Below, piece after piece: positions 12,022-23,400 of a stretch of DNA of 64,000 nucleotides (the stretch's first letter is position 1; every line of letters starts with the position of its first letter). The notes under the pieces were generated by a model that saw only the letters and a program-made list of their open reading frames with translations, was not told the DNA's origin and ran no database searches. The stretch lies in the NCBI RefSeq assembly GCF_018687715.1, contig NC_056757.1, positions 3,881,501 to 3,945,500 on the forward strand, read 5' to 3'. The stretch is from Carya illinoinensis (taxonomy: Eukaryota; Streptophyta; Magnoliopsida; Fagales; Juglandaceae). The position numbers and the translations under genes were made by a program.

Positions 12022-13144
12022 GATGCCCATTGCAAAGCCTATCTATATGCTGGCATCAACATCAGCGGCACCAATGGAGAAGGCCAAGTAAAAATACTTT
12101 CTGGTTTTGTTTTCGTTTTTAATGAGATTCTGCTGTTTTGGTCTAATCCAATCTATTGGCTTCCTTTGAATGTTATGTTTTGAGTTTAGGTTTCCAATAT
12201 TGAGTTTAGATTGTTTCTGAGTCTCTCTTTGTGGGGATTATTTTTTCATTCTTATAATTTTGTTTGTGTATTAACTTTATTGGAGCATTGTATTTCCAGG
12301 GTGACTGGAATGGGGCTGGTGCTCACGCTAACTATAGGTATCATGTGAATGTGATATATTAGTAGGTATTTTTCTTAAACATTTTCCTGAGTATAGTATG
12401 GCTTGAAGGTAATTCCTCGTAGTTGTGCAAAATTCCCTTTGTAGTTTTGTACATAGCTATGGCATCTCCTCTTGTTTGGCTTCTGGCGAATTCAGCAGCA
12501 AGTCCATGAGACACTGATGGAGGGTACGAAGCCACCAATAAAAAGGCCATTGAAAAGCTAGGGTTGAGGCAAAAGGAACACATTGCAACTTATGAGGAAG
12601 GAAACGAGCACCGTCTCACTGGAAAGGACAAGACTGCAGACATCAACAACTTCATTTGGGTAAGGATTTCTAATCCATATGTATCTAATGGAACAATTAA
12701 AAGATGAGCAGGAGGAGGGGCTTACTATGTTTTGATTTGTGATTCATATACCTCTATTCAGAAAATTCTTCTGAAGTAACAAGAAAGTCATGAATAATGA
12801 CTGAGAGAAGACAGAGGAGAGGAGAGAAACAAAAAGATTTTGAACACTGAGTGAGAAAAGACAGGAGAGGAGACAGTATGGAAAGGATTTCAGTGCCATG
12901 GAACCAGCTTCTAATAGATTTTAAAAAGCTGGTATCTTTTGGGGCAGTTTCCTTAATTTAATTCCATGCATTTTATCTGATTAATTGACAGGGAGTAGCA
13001 AGCAATGGAGCCACCATTAGAGTTGGTAGAGAGACAGAGAAAGTTGGCAAAGATTATTTTGAGGACAGAAGGTCAGGTTCTAACATGGATCCATATGTGG
13101 TCACCTCGATGATAGCTGAGTCCACCTTCCTCTGGCATCCATGA
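12022..13144 (+). pseudogene. Truncated glutamine synthetase (GS1-like) pseudogene
   Basis: Four exon-like blocks keep glutamine synthetase sequence in the right order: 12022-12082 (DAHCKAYLYAGINISGTNGE), 12300-12337 (GDWNGAGAHANY), about 12497-12659 ([20 protein letters not shown] and TADINNFIW) and 12992-13144 ([35 protein letters not shown], stop). Splice sites survive (CAG|GGTGAC, TGG|GTAAGG, GACAG|GGAGTA). It is dead: the N-terminal half and the segment joining NGE to GDWNG are absent, and block 3 is shifted out of frame near 12512-12520 with an in-frame TGA. The ending FLWHP matches cytosolic GS1 (LWKP) better than the longer plastid GS2. The retained introns indicate a DNA-level duplicate, not a processed copy. 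Confidence 0.9.
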
Positions 13145-13956
13145 GAAGATTACTCAATCATTTCCCTGTGGTCTATCATTATAATTATCCCCATTTCTTC
13201 CATTGCTATCTTACATAGTTTCAGCATTTATTTAGCCGTGGCCCCCTGACTTTCAAGATTATGTTCATAAAGGCTAGGATTCTGGGAACAAAACATTAAA
13301 ATGACTGAATTTTTTAGTTTTTGTTATTAAAAACAAACTGATAAATTGCACTTTTATCCAATTTTGGACCTTAAGATGAATGAAAAATAAGTGAAAATAG
13401 GTTGCTTGACATAATCCTGACCCTTGCAAAGTGTAAAGCGCATATCAATTAAAGGTTGAAGAAGATATTTTCCCATGCAAAATGAAGGTGGAAAGGGTAG
13501 ATTTGTGTTTTGTAGTTTGTTCATCTGAGTATCTAAGAAAGAAAGAACATCAAAGTTAAAATTTGTAGTAAATGGGTTCCATCATACATACTGCCAAATG
13601 CAGGTGAACAAGTATATCCTTTCTTTTGATGAAATACTATTCTCTTTTACTCGTGTCTGCCAAACTAGAATATAGAAATATAGGCAATCATAAAACCAAT
13701 CTTTTAAGATGCATGCTATAATTACTGCTTGAAATATTGGAAGAAACCCGATATATGATCAAATGGACGAAACATGCAACACTGATCAGAAAGGAAAATA
13801 AAACTAACAATCTTTCCAAAAAAAATAATCAGAAACGAAGCTCTACAAGCCCTGAGGATAATCTTTTAATTGCAAACAGAGAGAGGAAGGATCCAGGGCA
13901 CAAAATCATCATTCAATTCGGGGGAAATGCGTTTAATAGAGGGACTTACTAGTTTG

Positions 13957-14014
13957 GACGGCGAAGACGAACGGCGAAGTCAAACGGCGAAGTCGACCGG
14001 CGAAGACGAACGGC
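13957..14014. repeat. Short GC-rich tandem repeat (GGCGAAG units)
   Basis: About four imperfect units of 15-17 bp containing ACGGCGAAGACGA / CGGCGAAGTC. It lies about 450 bp upstream of the GlnRS start codon. Confidence 0.7.
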
Positions 14015-14151
14015 GTGGTGCACTGGAGGCTAGGGTTTGTATAACCAGAGGAAGGGTTCAAACGAAGACAGCGGATCCATCGGCTTCGACCAATGTTAGC
14101 ATATCTCAACCCGTAAGAGAGTTGGATCCGAATAACCCGACAAATGTCGGG

Positions 14152-14187
14152 TGGGCTCACTTCGGTTGCTGCGGACGGACCGGCCCA
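14152..14187. promoter_or_regulatory. Paired site II-type motifs upstream of GlnRS
   Basis: TGGGCT at 14152-14157 and GGCCCA (TGGGCC on the other strand) at 14182-14187. TGGGCC/T elements are known plant promoter motifs bound by TCP factors, common in translation and respiration genes. Their role here is inferred from sequence and position only. Confidence 0.45.
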
Positions 14188-14469
14188 AGACATTTTTTGA
14201 AATTAATAAATTAATTTAAATAAATATCTCGAGTGAGTTGACGAAATAATTCGGCAGCCTATGGAATCCAATCCATAGAATCTCGTATCCGAAATGCCAA
14301 CAATACCCCCTTCGCCCCCTGCCAGATTCTCTCTCTCTCTCTCTCTGTTTTTATGTTCGGGTTTAATTAGGGTTTTTCTCAATTTCTTAGCCGGCTCCCC
14401 CTTTCAGATAAAGACACCAATTTAGCAGTCCCAACTCCGAAGCCCTTAGGTCCGTTACTTTCGGGAGAA

Positions 14470-17400
14470 ATGCCGGGGAAGGAGGACAGCTCCGACAAGG
14501 AGAAGCACTTGGAGCTGTTTCTGAAGATCGGATTGGACGAGCGAACTGCGCGAAACACTGTTGCCAACAACAAGGTTACGGCCAATCTGGTTTCTGTGAT
14601 TCATGAGGTATTGGATTCTTCACTTCCCGTCCGACCAGACGCATTTGATTTGTTCATGTTTCCGTCTCCTTCTGTTTGGTTGCCGATAAAATTGAGGAAT
14701 TGAAAACCAAATTACGACCGAAGCTTTCGACTTCTTTTGTTTTAATAGCTTAAAGAGAAAACTCAACTCAAATCTGCGACCATCGGACCATGGTTTTTGG
14801 AATTGGACTCATTTTTTAATTTTTTATAATTTCGCTGAGTTTCTTCTCGACCAAACAGAGCCTTCCCAGTTGCGTTTTCTTTTATTATTTTCTGTTCTGG
14901 AAGCTACCAGTTTACTTTATGCATATGCATGTCAAGTATCTATTTGATGATCTAGTTTCTATAATATTTATTTGTTTGTTTTGTGATTTCCAGGCTGATG
15001 TCACCGATGGATGCAATCGGACCGTCGGAAATCTCCTATACACGGTAGGATAAATGCTTGAAGCAATGATTTTCGCTCTGCATTTTTTGCTAAAAAATCA
15101 GTTTTAAACTTGATTAACTATGTTTCGTCTTTCAATTTCGTCGTTGAATTATCAACTGTTTCAATATATTATTTAAAGTTCTAAAATTGGACTATGATAT
15201 TTTTCCCTTAAACCAACTTTCCGTCAGGTGTCAACACTGTTACTACCAATCTATGACTTATTGCCTTGTTCTCCTGTGTGACAGGTTGCTACAAAATATC
15301 CAGCAAACGCCCTTGTGCATCGCCCAACCTTGCTGGAATACATTGTTTCCTCGAAGGTTTGCAGCTAAATTGTCTTTAAAACATCAACCATGACGTTCAA
15401 ATTCGATTATTCTAATGGTTGATATCGTCCAAAATTTGAATGGAATTAGAAAAGTTTCTGGATGTACTAATATTCTTACACGCTTCTTGTTTCACAGATT
15501 AAAACCACAGCCCAGTTAGACTCGGCGCTTTCATTTTTTGCATCTACTGCTTCGGATGATTTTAAGTTGAATGAATTTGAAGAAGCATGTGGTGTTGGTA
15601 TGATGAAAGAGAACATCTTTTGCACATGTTTATAATGTTTAGGTTACCTCGTTCTTAATGTTTCTTGTATATCGAATCTGATGCATCAAGTCTAAACATG
15701 GAGTTAGTTTTTCTGCTCTCACCTGAGTCTCATTTGCTTTCATTTTTGTTTGCCCTAATTCAACTGTCAGCAGGTACTGTTATTTTTCTCATGTTGCGTG
15801 CTTGTATGTTTGTGAATTTTTCTTCCTTCTTCTATTTTTTGTCTTTCATAACTTCATTGTTTTTGCAACTAGGTGTTGAGGTTTCAGTAGAAGAAATTGA
15901 ACAAACTGTTAGTGAGGTTTTTGAAGAGAATAAGAATGTGATTTTGGAGCAACGATATCGAACAAATGGTAAGTGATTTATTTTCAGGAAACTGTTAATA
16001 ATTTATATATGTACTTTGATTTACTTATCAAAAAAAAAATTTATATATGTACTTTGATTTAAGTTTGTTAATATGGGGGCATATTCTTGTCCCTGGGCTA
16101 TGCCTTTTGTGTATTTTAATAAAATCTTTTGATTACTTATCAAAAGAAAATATTCTTATCAACATGCTTAAAAAATATTACACTTGCTCTGGATCATTGC
16201 TTGAACAATCAGTTTGAATTTGTTATTGTACATGGGGCTACATTAGGGGTGTATCTGCCCGTATGATTGTGTGTGCATATGCATTACTGGTCAGCATTTC
16301 TTTGTTTGCATGTGCATTACTGGTGAGCCTTTTATGTTTGCCCTGCCCTTCAGTTCAGGCCACGCCATCCAATTCCCATCATCATGATGTCTTATACACT
16401 ATATTGTGATATCGATGAGTATGCCTGCTATTCCTTGCAAGCATTTAACGTCCCCATTTATGCTATACCATTCCATTCTGTTCTGTACGTAACCTTCATG
16501 TCTTTTTTTGGTCTCTAGTGGGTGAATTATTAGGTCACATTCGGAAGAGGCGCCCATGGGCTGATCTGAAGATTGTCAAGGTATTTTTCATTTAAATATT
16601 TTGGGGTTTTTGTAAGATATGGTTGGAGTTTGATAGGCTATGAAGTTAACCTAATTTAAATTCTACTGATTTGCTCCTGTATATATATATATTTTTTTTA
16701 TAAGTAAACGATAGTATTAATTGCTCCTGTATATATCCCATGTACTTGTAATCTGCCTATTCTCATTAATGAAGTTTCTTTTTTATGATAAAAAAAAATT
16801 CACTAAGACTATTTTGCTTGCCTTTTTTTCTCTTTGCAGCAATTCGTTGATAAAAAATTGTATGACCTACTTGGTGAAAGGACGGCAGCTGATGATGAAA
16901 AGACTTCCAAGAAGAAGAAGGATAAGCCTGATAAAATAGAGGTGAATGCATTTGCAGATTTCTTTTCCAATTTTCCTTGTCACTTTTATAATGTGACTGA
17001 TAATTCTTTTTGATAAGTTTTTTTTTTGTTTTTTTTTATAAGTTTTTTTTTTTTGATAAGTAATATGATATTTCATTGATAAAAGGATAGGCATAGCCCA
17101 AGTACACTAGAGGTATACAAAAGCATACACCTTTTTAAGAACTTTTTTTTTTATCAGTAAAAAAAAGACACATTACTTTTTTGATAAGTAATGTGACTGG
17201 TTTTTTTTTTTTTTTTTTTTAATAAGTAATGTGACTGGTAGTTTTGTGCCTCCTTTATGCTTTTGTAGGTTAAATCCGTTGCTGTTGTTACTCCAGAACA
17301 GCCATCTGAAGAGGAGCTTAATCCATTTTTGATATTTCCTCAACCAGAGGAAAATTTCCAGGTACATGATTGTTTCTTCCTGTTTTAATCTCTTATGATT

Positions 17401-20400
17401 CCCTATTCACCGTTCATAATTACTGCACATAGTATATATCGCGTATACTCGGGCCTTTGACTATTTTATGCTCAATAAAATTTTGTTTATAGATAAAAAA
17501 ATAATAATTACTTCACATAGCTTCTTTTTTGTACAACTTTTCAGTCACTTAACATCTATACGTGTTTAAAAAACTAATTTTTGTAGTGCTCCTCACAAAA
17601 GGAAAAACTGAGCTTTGTAGTTGCCCTGCTGCATAATATTGGCTGATTTCATCTGGTGTGATTATATGATTTGTGAATCACCAAGAAGAATAAGACAACA
17701 AATGAGAGAAAAGGTTGATTACATAGTGATTTATTAACTTCATTATATATCCATGTGAGAACAGCCTTTTGTAACCATTTTTAGTGACATCACTACTTAA
17801 AGGTTGATACTTGCAGAGATTGAAATTGGATTCTTATAATTTGTAATAAATTGGGATTTGATGCTGTTAGCTAACCTTCCATTGATTCATGATTCTCTAA
17901 ACCATTCTTCAAATCTGGGATCAGGCTCATTCTTGTCTTGTCATGATTCAGGCTTATAAAGCTAAACAGTTGACAATTTCATGATTGTCTCTACTTGCTG
18001 TTTGTGCTCCTTGACTTTTGATATCCCTTTACACATCAGCACATCTGCAGCTCTGCAGAAGAATTTTGTAAGATGTTTCACAGTACTTCTGCCTTTCAGG
18101 TGCACACTGAAGTATTTTTCAGTGATGGTTCTGTCCTGAGGTGTTGTAATACAAAGGAACTGCTTGAAAAACACTTGAAAGCAACTGGAGGAAAAGTTTT
18201 AACCCGCTTTCCTCCTGAACCAAATGGGTATTTGCATATTGGTCATGCTAAGGTAAATAATGTTATTTTATATTTAAGGTGAATTAATCTTTTTCTAGAC
18301 CATGGCTGTACCTTATTCTAGTTACTTAATGGTTACTCAGGCAATGTTTATTGACTTTGGACTAGCAAAAGAGAGAGGTGGAGGATGCTACCTTAGGTTA
18401 GAATTTCTCATCTCTACTTTGCTACTCCCTGTGCCCTGCAAAATAGTCCATTTGTCAAGAGCACACATCTTAAAGAAAAACATGCTTTTCACCTACTTGC
18501 TTCATACTTGTTTTCCAACTTCATCTTCATCATTATCGCTATTATTTATAATAGTGGAAGAGTAATTGGCATCACGGGTAATTTGCACAAAAAGTAGGCT
18601 ATTTTAGGAAAATATGTAAATTATATCCTGCATTTTCAAGTCATGGACAAATTTTTTTGGACATAAAAAGAAAAAGGTAATGCACACTTTTATTATGGGA
18701 TGGAGGAAGTTTAATCTAGTTGCTGTCACCGTGTTTCTTTCTTCTATTGGTAGAGTGTGTTATGAATATCTAATGTTCAGGTCGAGTCTGAGTGTGTTTT
18801 CAATCCAGTATCATGGATTGACTTTTCAAGTGCACAATCTGCTAGAGATATTTATAATTGTTATAGCATACTTATGAAGAAAATGTTTATAATTTATAGC
18901 TGTGAGAATAATCTTGGTTTGCAACATGTGTTTTGGATCTTGAAATTGCGTGGTATTGGCATTGATTGTCATATCCTGGCATGACCGTCTGAGTGCAGCG
19001 TAGTGATCACTTATAGACCAAGGTTTTGATTCCTCACTGGGTGCTTTCCTGGAATTCTTGATACATGGTTCTGACAGTTGGGTCATATATCTAAGGTTTA
19101 CTCCCCAAGTGTGGGTATAGTTAGTACTATTTTCATCTGTCAAAGTGTATAAAACTTTTCCACCATTTCACATATTGAAGTTATTTTTTACACGTCAGCA
19201 TTTATGAAAGCTGGTAGGTGTTGATACTTGTAATCTGGTTGGTTCTCCTTATGCGTGGTAGGATAGGAATGACAAGACATGATTTTGTAAGGTAGTCATG
19301 GTTGAAATACAGGCTCCTGCCCTGAAGGGTTTTCTCTGTGCATGTGCAGAGCATGATACTGACAGATGGCTGACAACATATGCTGTGAAACTAAAAGAAC
19401 TTCTATTTATTCCCTTAATGAACTAAAATATTGGTGTTCATTCCTTGATAATATTCTAGAAGATTACTTTTGGGCTTATTAACCCCTAGGAGTTGGCTCA
19501 AGTGGTAAAGGCCTTGGGTTTGGGGGTATGCTCCCCCAAGTCTAAGGTCCAAATCCCTTGAGTGCAAACAATCTCTAGGGGCTATCGGACTAGGGGATTT
19601 TTCCTTTGAATTATCCAAGATGCACTTGCGGAAAACTCCTTGCCGAGGGCTTGTGCACCCTTGGGATTAGTCGGGACACTGTTCTTGGCCCGGTACCAAT
19701 AAAAAAAAAAAATTGGGCTTATTGTTTATTACAAAATATTGTAGGTTATCCTTTTTCTTTTTCCTGGTGCTTTTTATCTGCTGAAAATAGATATATATAT
19801 CCCATACGTCTCTAATGTGCCTACCTAGTTAGGGCGTTAGAGTTGTAATACTGGCTTTGCCATTGATCAATACAATTTGTTTATTTATAAAAAAAAAAAA
19901 AATAGATATATATATATATATATATAAAAGTTTCCTGCAGCCCAAGTTTTGCTTGATCCCTGATTTTTTGTAATTATTAGGTATGATGACACAAATCCTC
20001 AAGCTGAAAAGAAAGAGTATATTGATCATATAGAAGAAATTGTCCAGTGGATGGGCTGGGAGCCCTTAAAGGTATTGCAGTTGCTCTACATTGATGGAAA
20101 ATCCTTTGATCTTCTGCCCTTACTTTCTGCAACATGCTGACATTAAAGTTTTGCAGATCACTTACACCAGTGATTACTTCCAAGATTTGTATGATTTAGC
20201 TGTGGAGCTCATACGCTGTGGTCATGCATACGTTGATCATCAGGTTGCTGCTTGATAATTGTAGAAAATATTTACTTATCAAAAAAATAATTGTAGAAAA
20301 TATTAATCATCTGTTAAAAAAATATCTTATTTAAGTATTTTGTTTGCTGTGAATTAGCTATGTCTCAAGGGTGTGGTTTAGTGCTGCTTGTTGTTTCCAT

Positions 20401-23400
20401 TTAACTTATCCAACCCCACTATTGGTTTTATGGCAATGTAGATAGCATGACTTGATGTTAGCGAGTTATGAAGTTATGTATGTTAACATGGGTCTTGACT
20501 ATGATCCTTTTGTGTCATTCTCGTATATTTATTCTTGCTTTGGTGGATGAATGGTTGTAGCTGTGGCTGCTGTTGAGTTCTTTTGTTCATGTTTTCCTTA
20601 ATGGAATTTGATTAGCAAAAGAAGAACAAAAATAGAATCAGACCTTGGCCCTTCTATGTTGCTTCATGTGATTACTTTGTTAACCAATGTTGATAAAGTT
20701 ATTTTGTAAATATTGGTGTTAGACCCCTGATGAGATAAAGGAGTACAGGGAGAAAAAGATGAACAGTCCTTGGAGGGACAGACCGGTTGCAGAATCATTG
20801 AAACTTTTTGATGATATGAGAAAAGGACTTATTGAAGAAGGGAAAGCAACACTGAGGATGAAGCAAGACATGCAGAGTGATAATTATAATATGTATGATC
20901 TTATTGCTTATCGTATCAAGGCAAGTGACCACACTTAAACTTCTTTGGTTACTCAAACTCATGGCAATGGCCCCATTCAATGCTGCAAATTTCTTTTTCT
21001 TCAGTTTAGTCCTCATCCACATGCTGGAGATAAGTGGTGCATCTATCCCAGTTATGATTATGCTCACTGCATTGTGGATTCTCTTGAGAATATTACACAC
21101 TCGGTATGTTTTCAGCCTTAAAGTATTACTTCCTGATTATTTTTCGAACAAATTCAATATTTCATCGTAGGGGAGATTGTGTATGAAATGATGGATTACC
21201 TTACAAATAAGTTCAATTTTTGTATTGGTTATCAAATAATGGATGCATGGGTTGGTATTTTTTTAACTATTTCTTGTGATAGCCACCAGTTTTTGTAGCT
21301 TCAATAATTGTACTTGGATTGCTTATCACTTGATGGATGCCAAAGGATTGAAAGATTTTTAGACAAGTCTTTCCATGTGGCAATTATATAATTTTATGTT
21401 CCTTTGGTGTTGCCTGATTATAATTAAAGGAAAAAGAATTGCCAAATTAGTTCTCGCTTTTCACTTATAAAAAAAGATTATTTCTCGGTTTTCACAGAGT
21501 TCTAGATTTAACTCAACTTAATCTTTGTTTTTTGCTTCTTCTTTTTTCCCAGAATTTTGGGTCAATCACCTATTGTGGTTTGGCCAGGTTGAGATTCAGC
21601 ACTTGTCCTTTTTTTTTTTCTTTTTTCTTTTTTTTAAATAACCTCATGCCATGACAACCTTTGAATCAGCTCCCTCCATTACAACTTTTGTTCACCCTGG
21701 TTAACGGAAAAGCATGACTGCCGCTTATTATTTTCTTTTAAAAAAATTTTGAAAACATAATTTATTTATTTTATTTTATAAAATTACAAAACAGAAAAAA
21801 CGGGTGGGGAGACTAGACCACCAATCTGACCTAGCTCTAGCCACCACGTGGGTGGCCAAATCTGGGCCGAGGTGGTGGCCTTTTTCTCAGTATTCCTATA
21901 GTGGTCTGACCTCTGCCACCGGATGGGTGGCCAAATCTGGCCAACCATGGTAGCCTAAGCTTGGCCACCACTTGATAGTCAGGTAGGGAGGGGTCCTCTT
22001 CCCCCTTTTTTCTAATTTTTAAAGATAAATGTAGTTGTTGCTGTCCCATAGCCTTGATGAATGTCATGCAACTGCTCTATGTGATGGAGGTTGTCTTGTT
22101 ACTTCATGTGTTGGTAAGATGGGTTTGGCTATGTGATGTTGTGTTGGCTTTCTACCCGTGCTTTATCATCAATATTATTTTCAGATCAACACCCACTTAT
22201 CAAAAAAAAAAAAAAACAAATCAGATCAACACCCTCACTGATTGACCTTCCAGTCCTAATGGTCAGACAATTTTCTGGAAACTTGCACCTTCAGTGGCTT
22301 CTAGTAGCAGTTTGTGTTTGAAAATTTGGCCCGTGGTTGCTTTGAATAAGACATTTTATGAACATCTCTGAGCTCTTATTTATTGTGATGTACTAGTCTC
22401 TTCATAAGAAAAGGGCTTATTGGCTTCTTGGAAGTGTCAAAACTCTTTTTGGCTCGTATCCATTGCCTATTTTGATTCACTCTTTTTTATGCAATAAGTG
22501 TTCTGCACCATCTGATTTTAATCCCTGGCAATCAGTGGCATAAATATTTTTTAAGATATTTTTGTATTTGATCAACTCTGTAGTTTTGAGTTTGTGACTT
22601 AGATAGAATTTTATTTTGATTTCTTGTTAGGGATAATTTCTGATTTTAGTTGAACTGTTATTTATTATGTGAGGTGATCTACTCTTCTTGTCAACTTTTG
22701 ATGCTTTATGCAGCTTTGTACGCTTGAATTTGAGACACGCCGTGCTTCATACTATTGGTTATTACATGCACTGGGCCTTTACCAACCATATGTATGGGAA
22801 TATTCACGACTTAATGTTACTAACACGGTGATGTCTAAGCGCAAGGTCAGTGAGAACATATTCTATTGAAAGCTTAAAGATACGTTATCTTATCCTGCTT
22901 GATGAGTTCCGCATAACTGTTGACTATGGTATACTGTTGCAGCTAAATCGGTTGGTAACAGATAAGTGGGTTGATGGTTGGGATGACCCTCGCCTTATGA
23001 CACTAGCCGGTTTGCGTCGTAGGGGTGTGACTTCAACTTCAATCAATGCTTTTGTTCGAGGAGTTGGGATCACTAGAAGGTTTGATATATGTGTTTTGGG
23101 CTTGCATTGGAAAAATGGAAATGTGCCGGACCTATGACTACTTGTTAACATAAGTATGCCTTTTCTTTTGCTACAGTGATAATAGTACAATAAATTTGGA
23201 TCGCCTTGAGTATCACATAAGAGAAGAACTAAACAAAACAGCGCCTCGTGCAATGGTCGTGCTACATCCGCTGAAGGTCTGCTTCTTGTTATGCACTCTT
23301 TATAGAACATGTTTTCATTCCCAGTACAACTGATTCTTTCTGTGTTTGAAGGTTGTCATCACAAACCTAGAAGCTGGCTCAATAATAGATCTTGATGCAA

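Larger units (their letters stand above)
13145..14469. other. Upstream region and probable 5' leader of the GlnRS gene
   Basis: 13145-13900 shows no gene. GC content rises towards the gene from about 13950. A CT tract (about 14331-14346) and TTAGGGTTTTTCTCAATTTC precede the ATG, typical of a plant 5' UTR. Short ORFs at 13737-14214 have no recognised similarity. Confidence 0.5.

Noticed and set aside
12359..12583. 74-codon minus-strand ORF
   Set aside because: Antisense to the glutamine synthetase pseudogene; no independent similarity.
22924..23310. 128-codon minus-strand ORF
   Set aside because: Antisense shadow of GlnRS exons 16 and 17.
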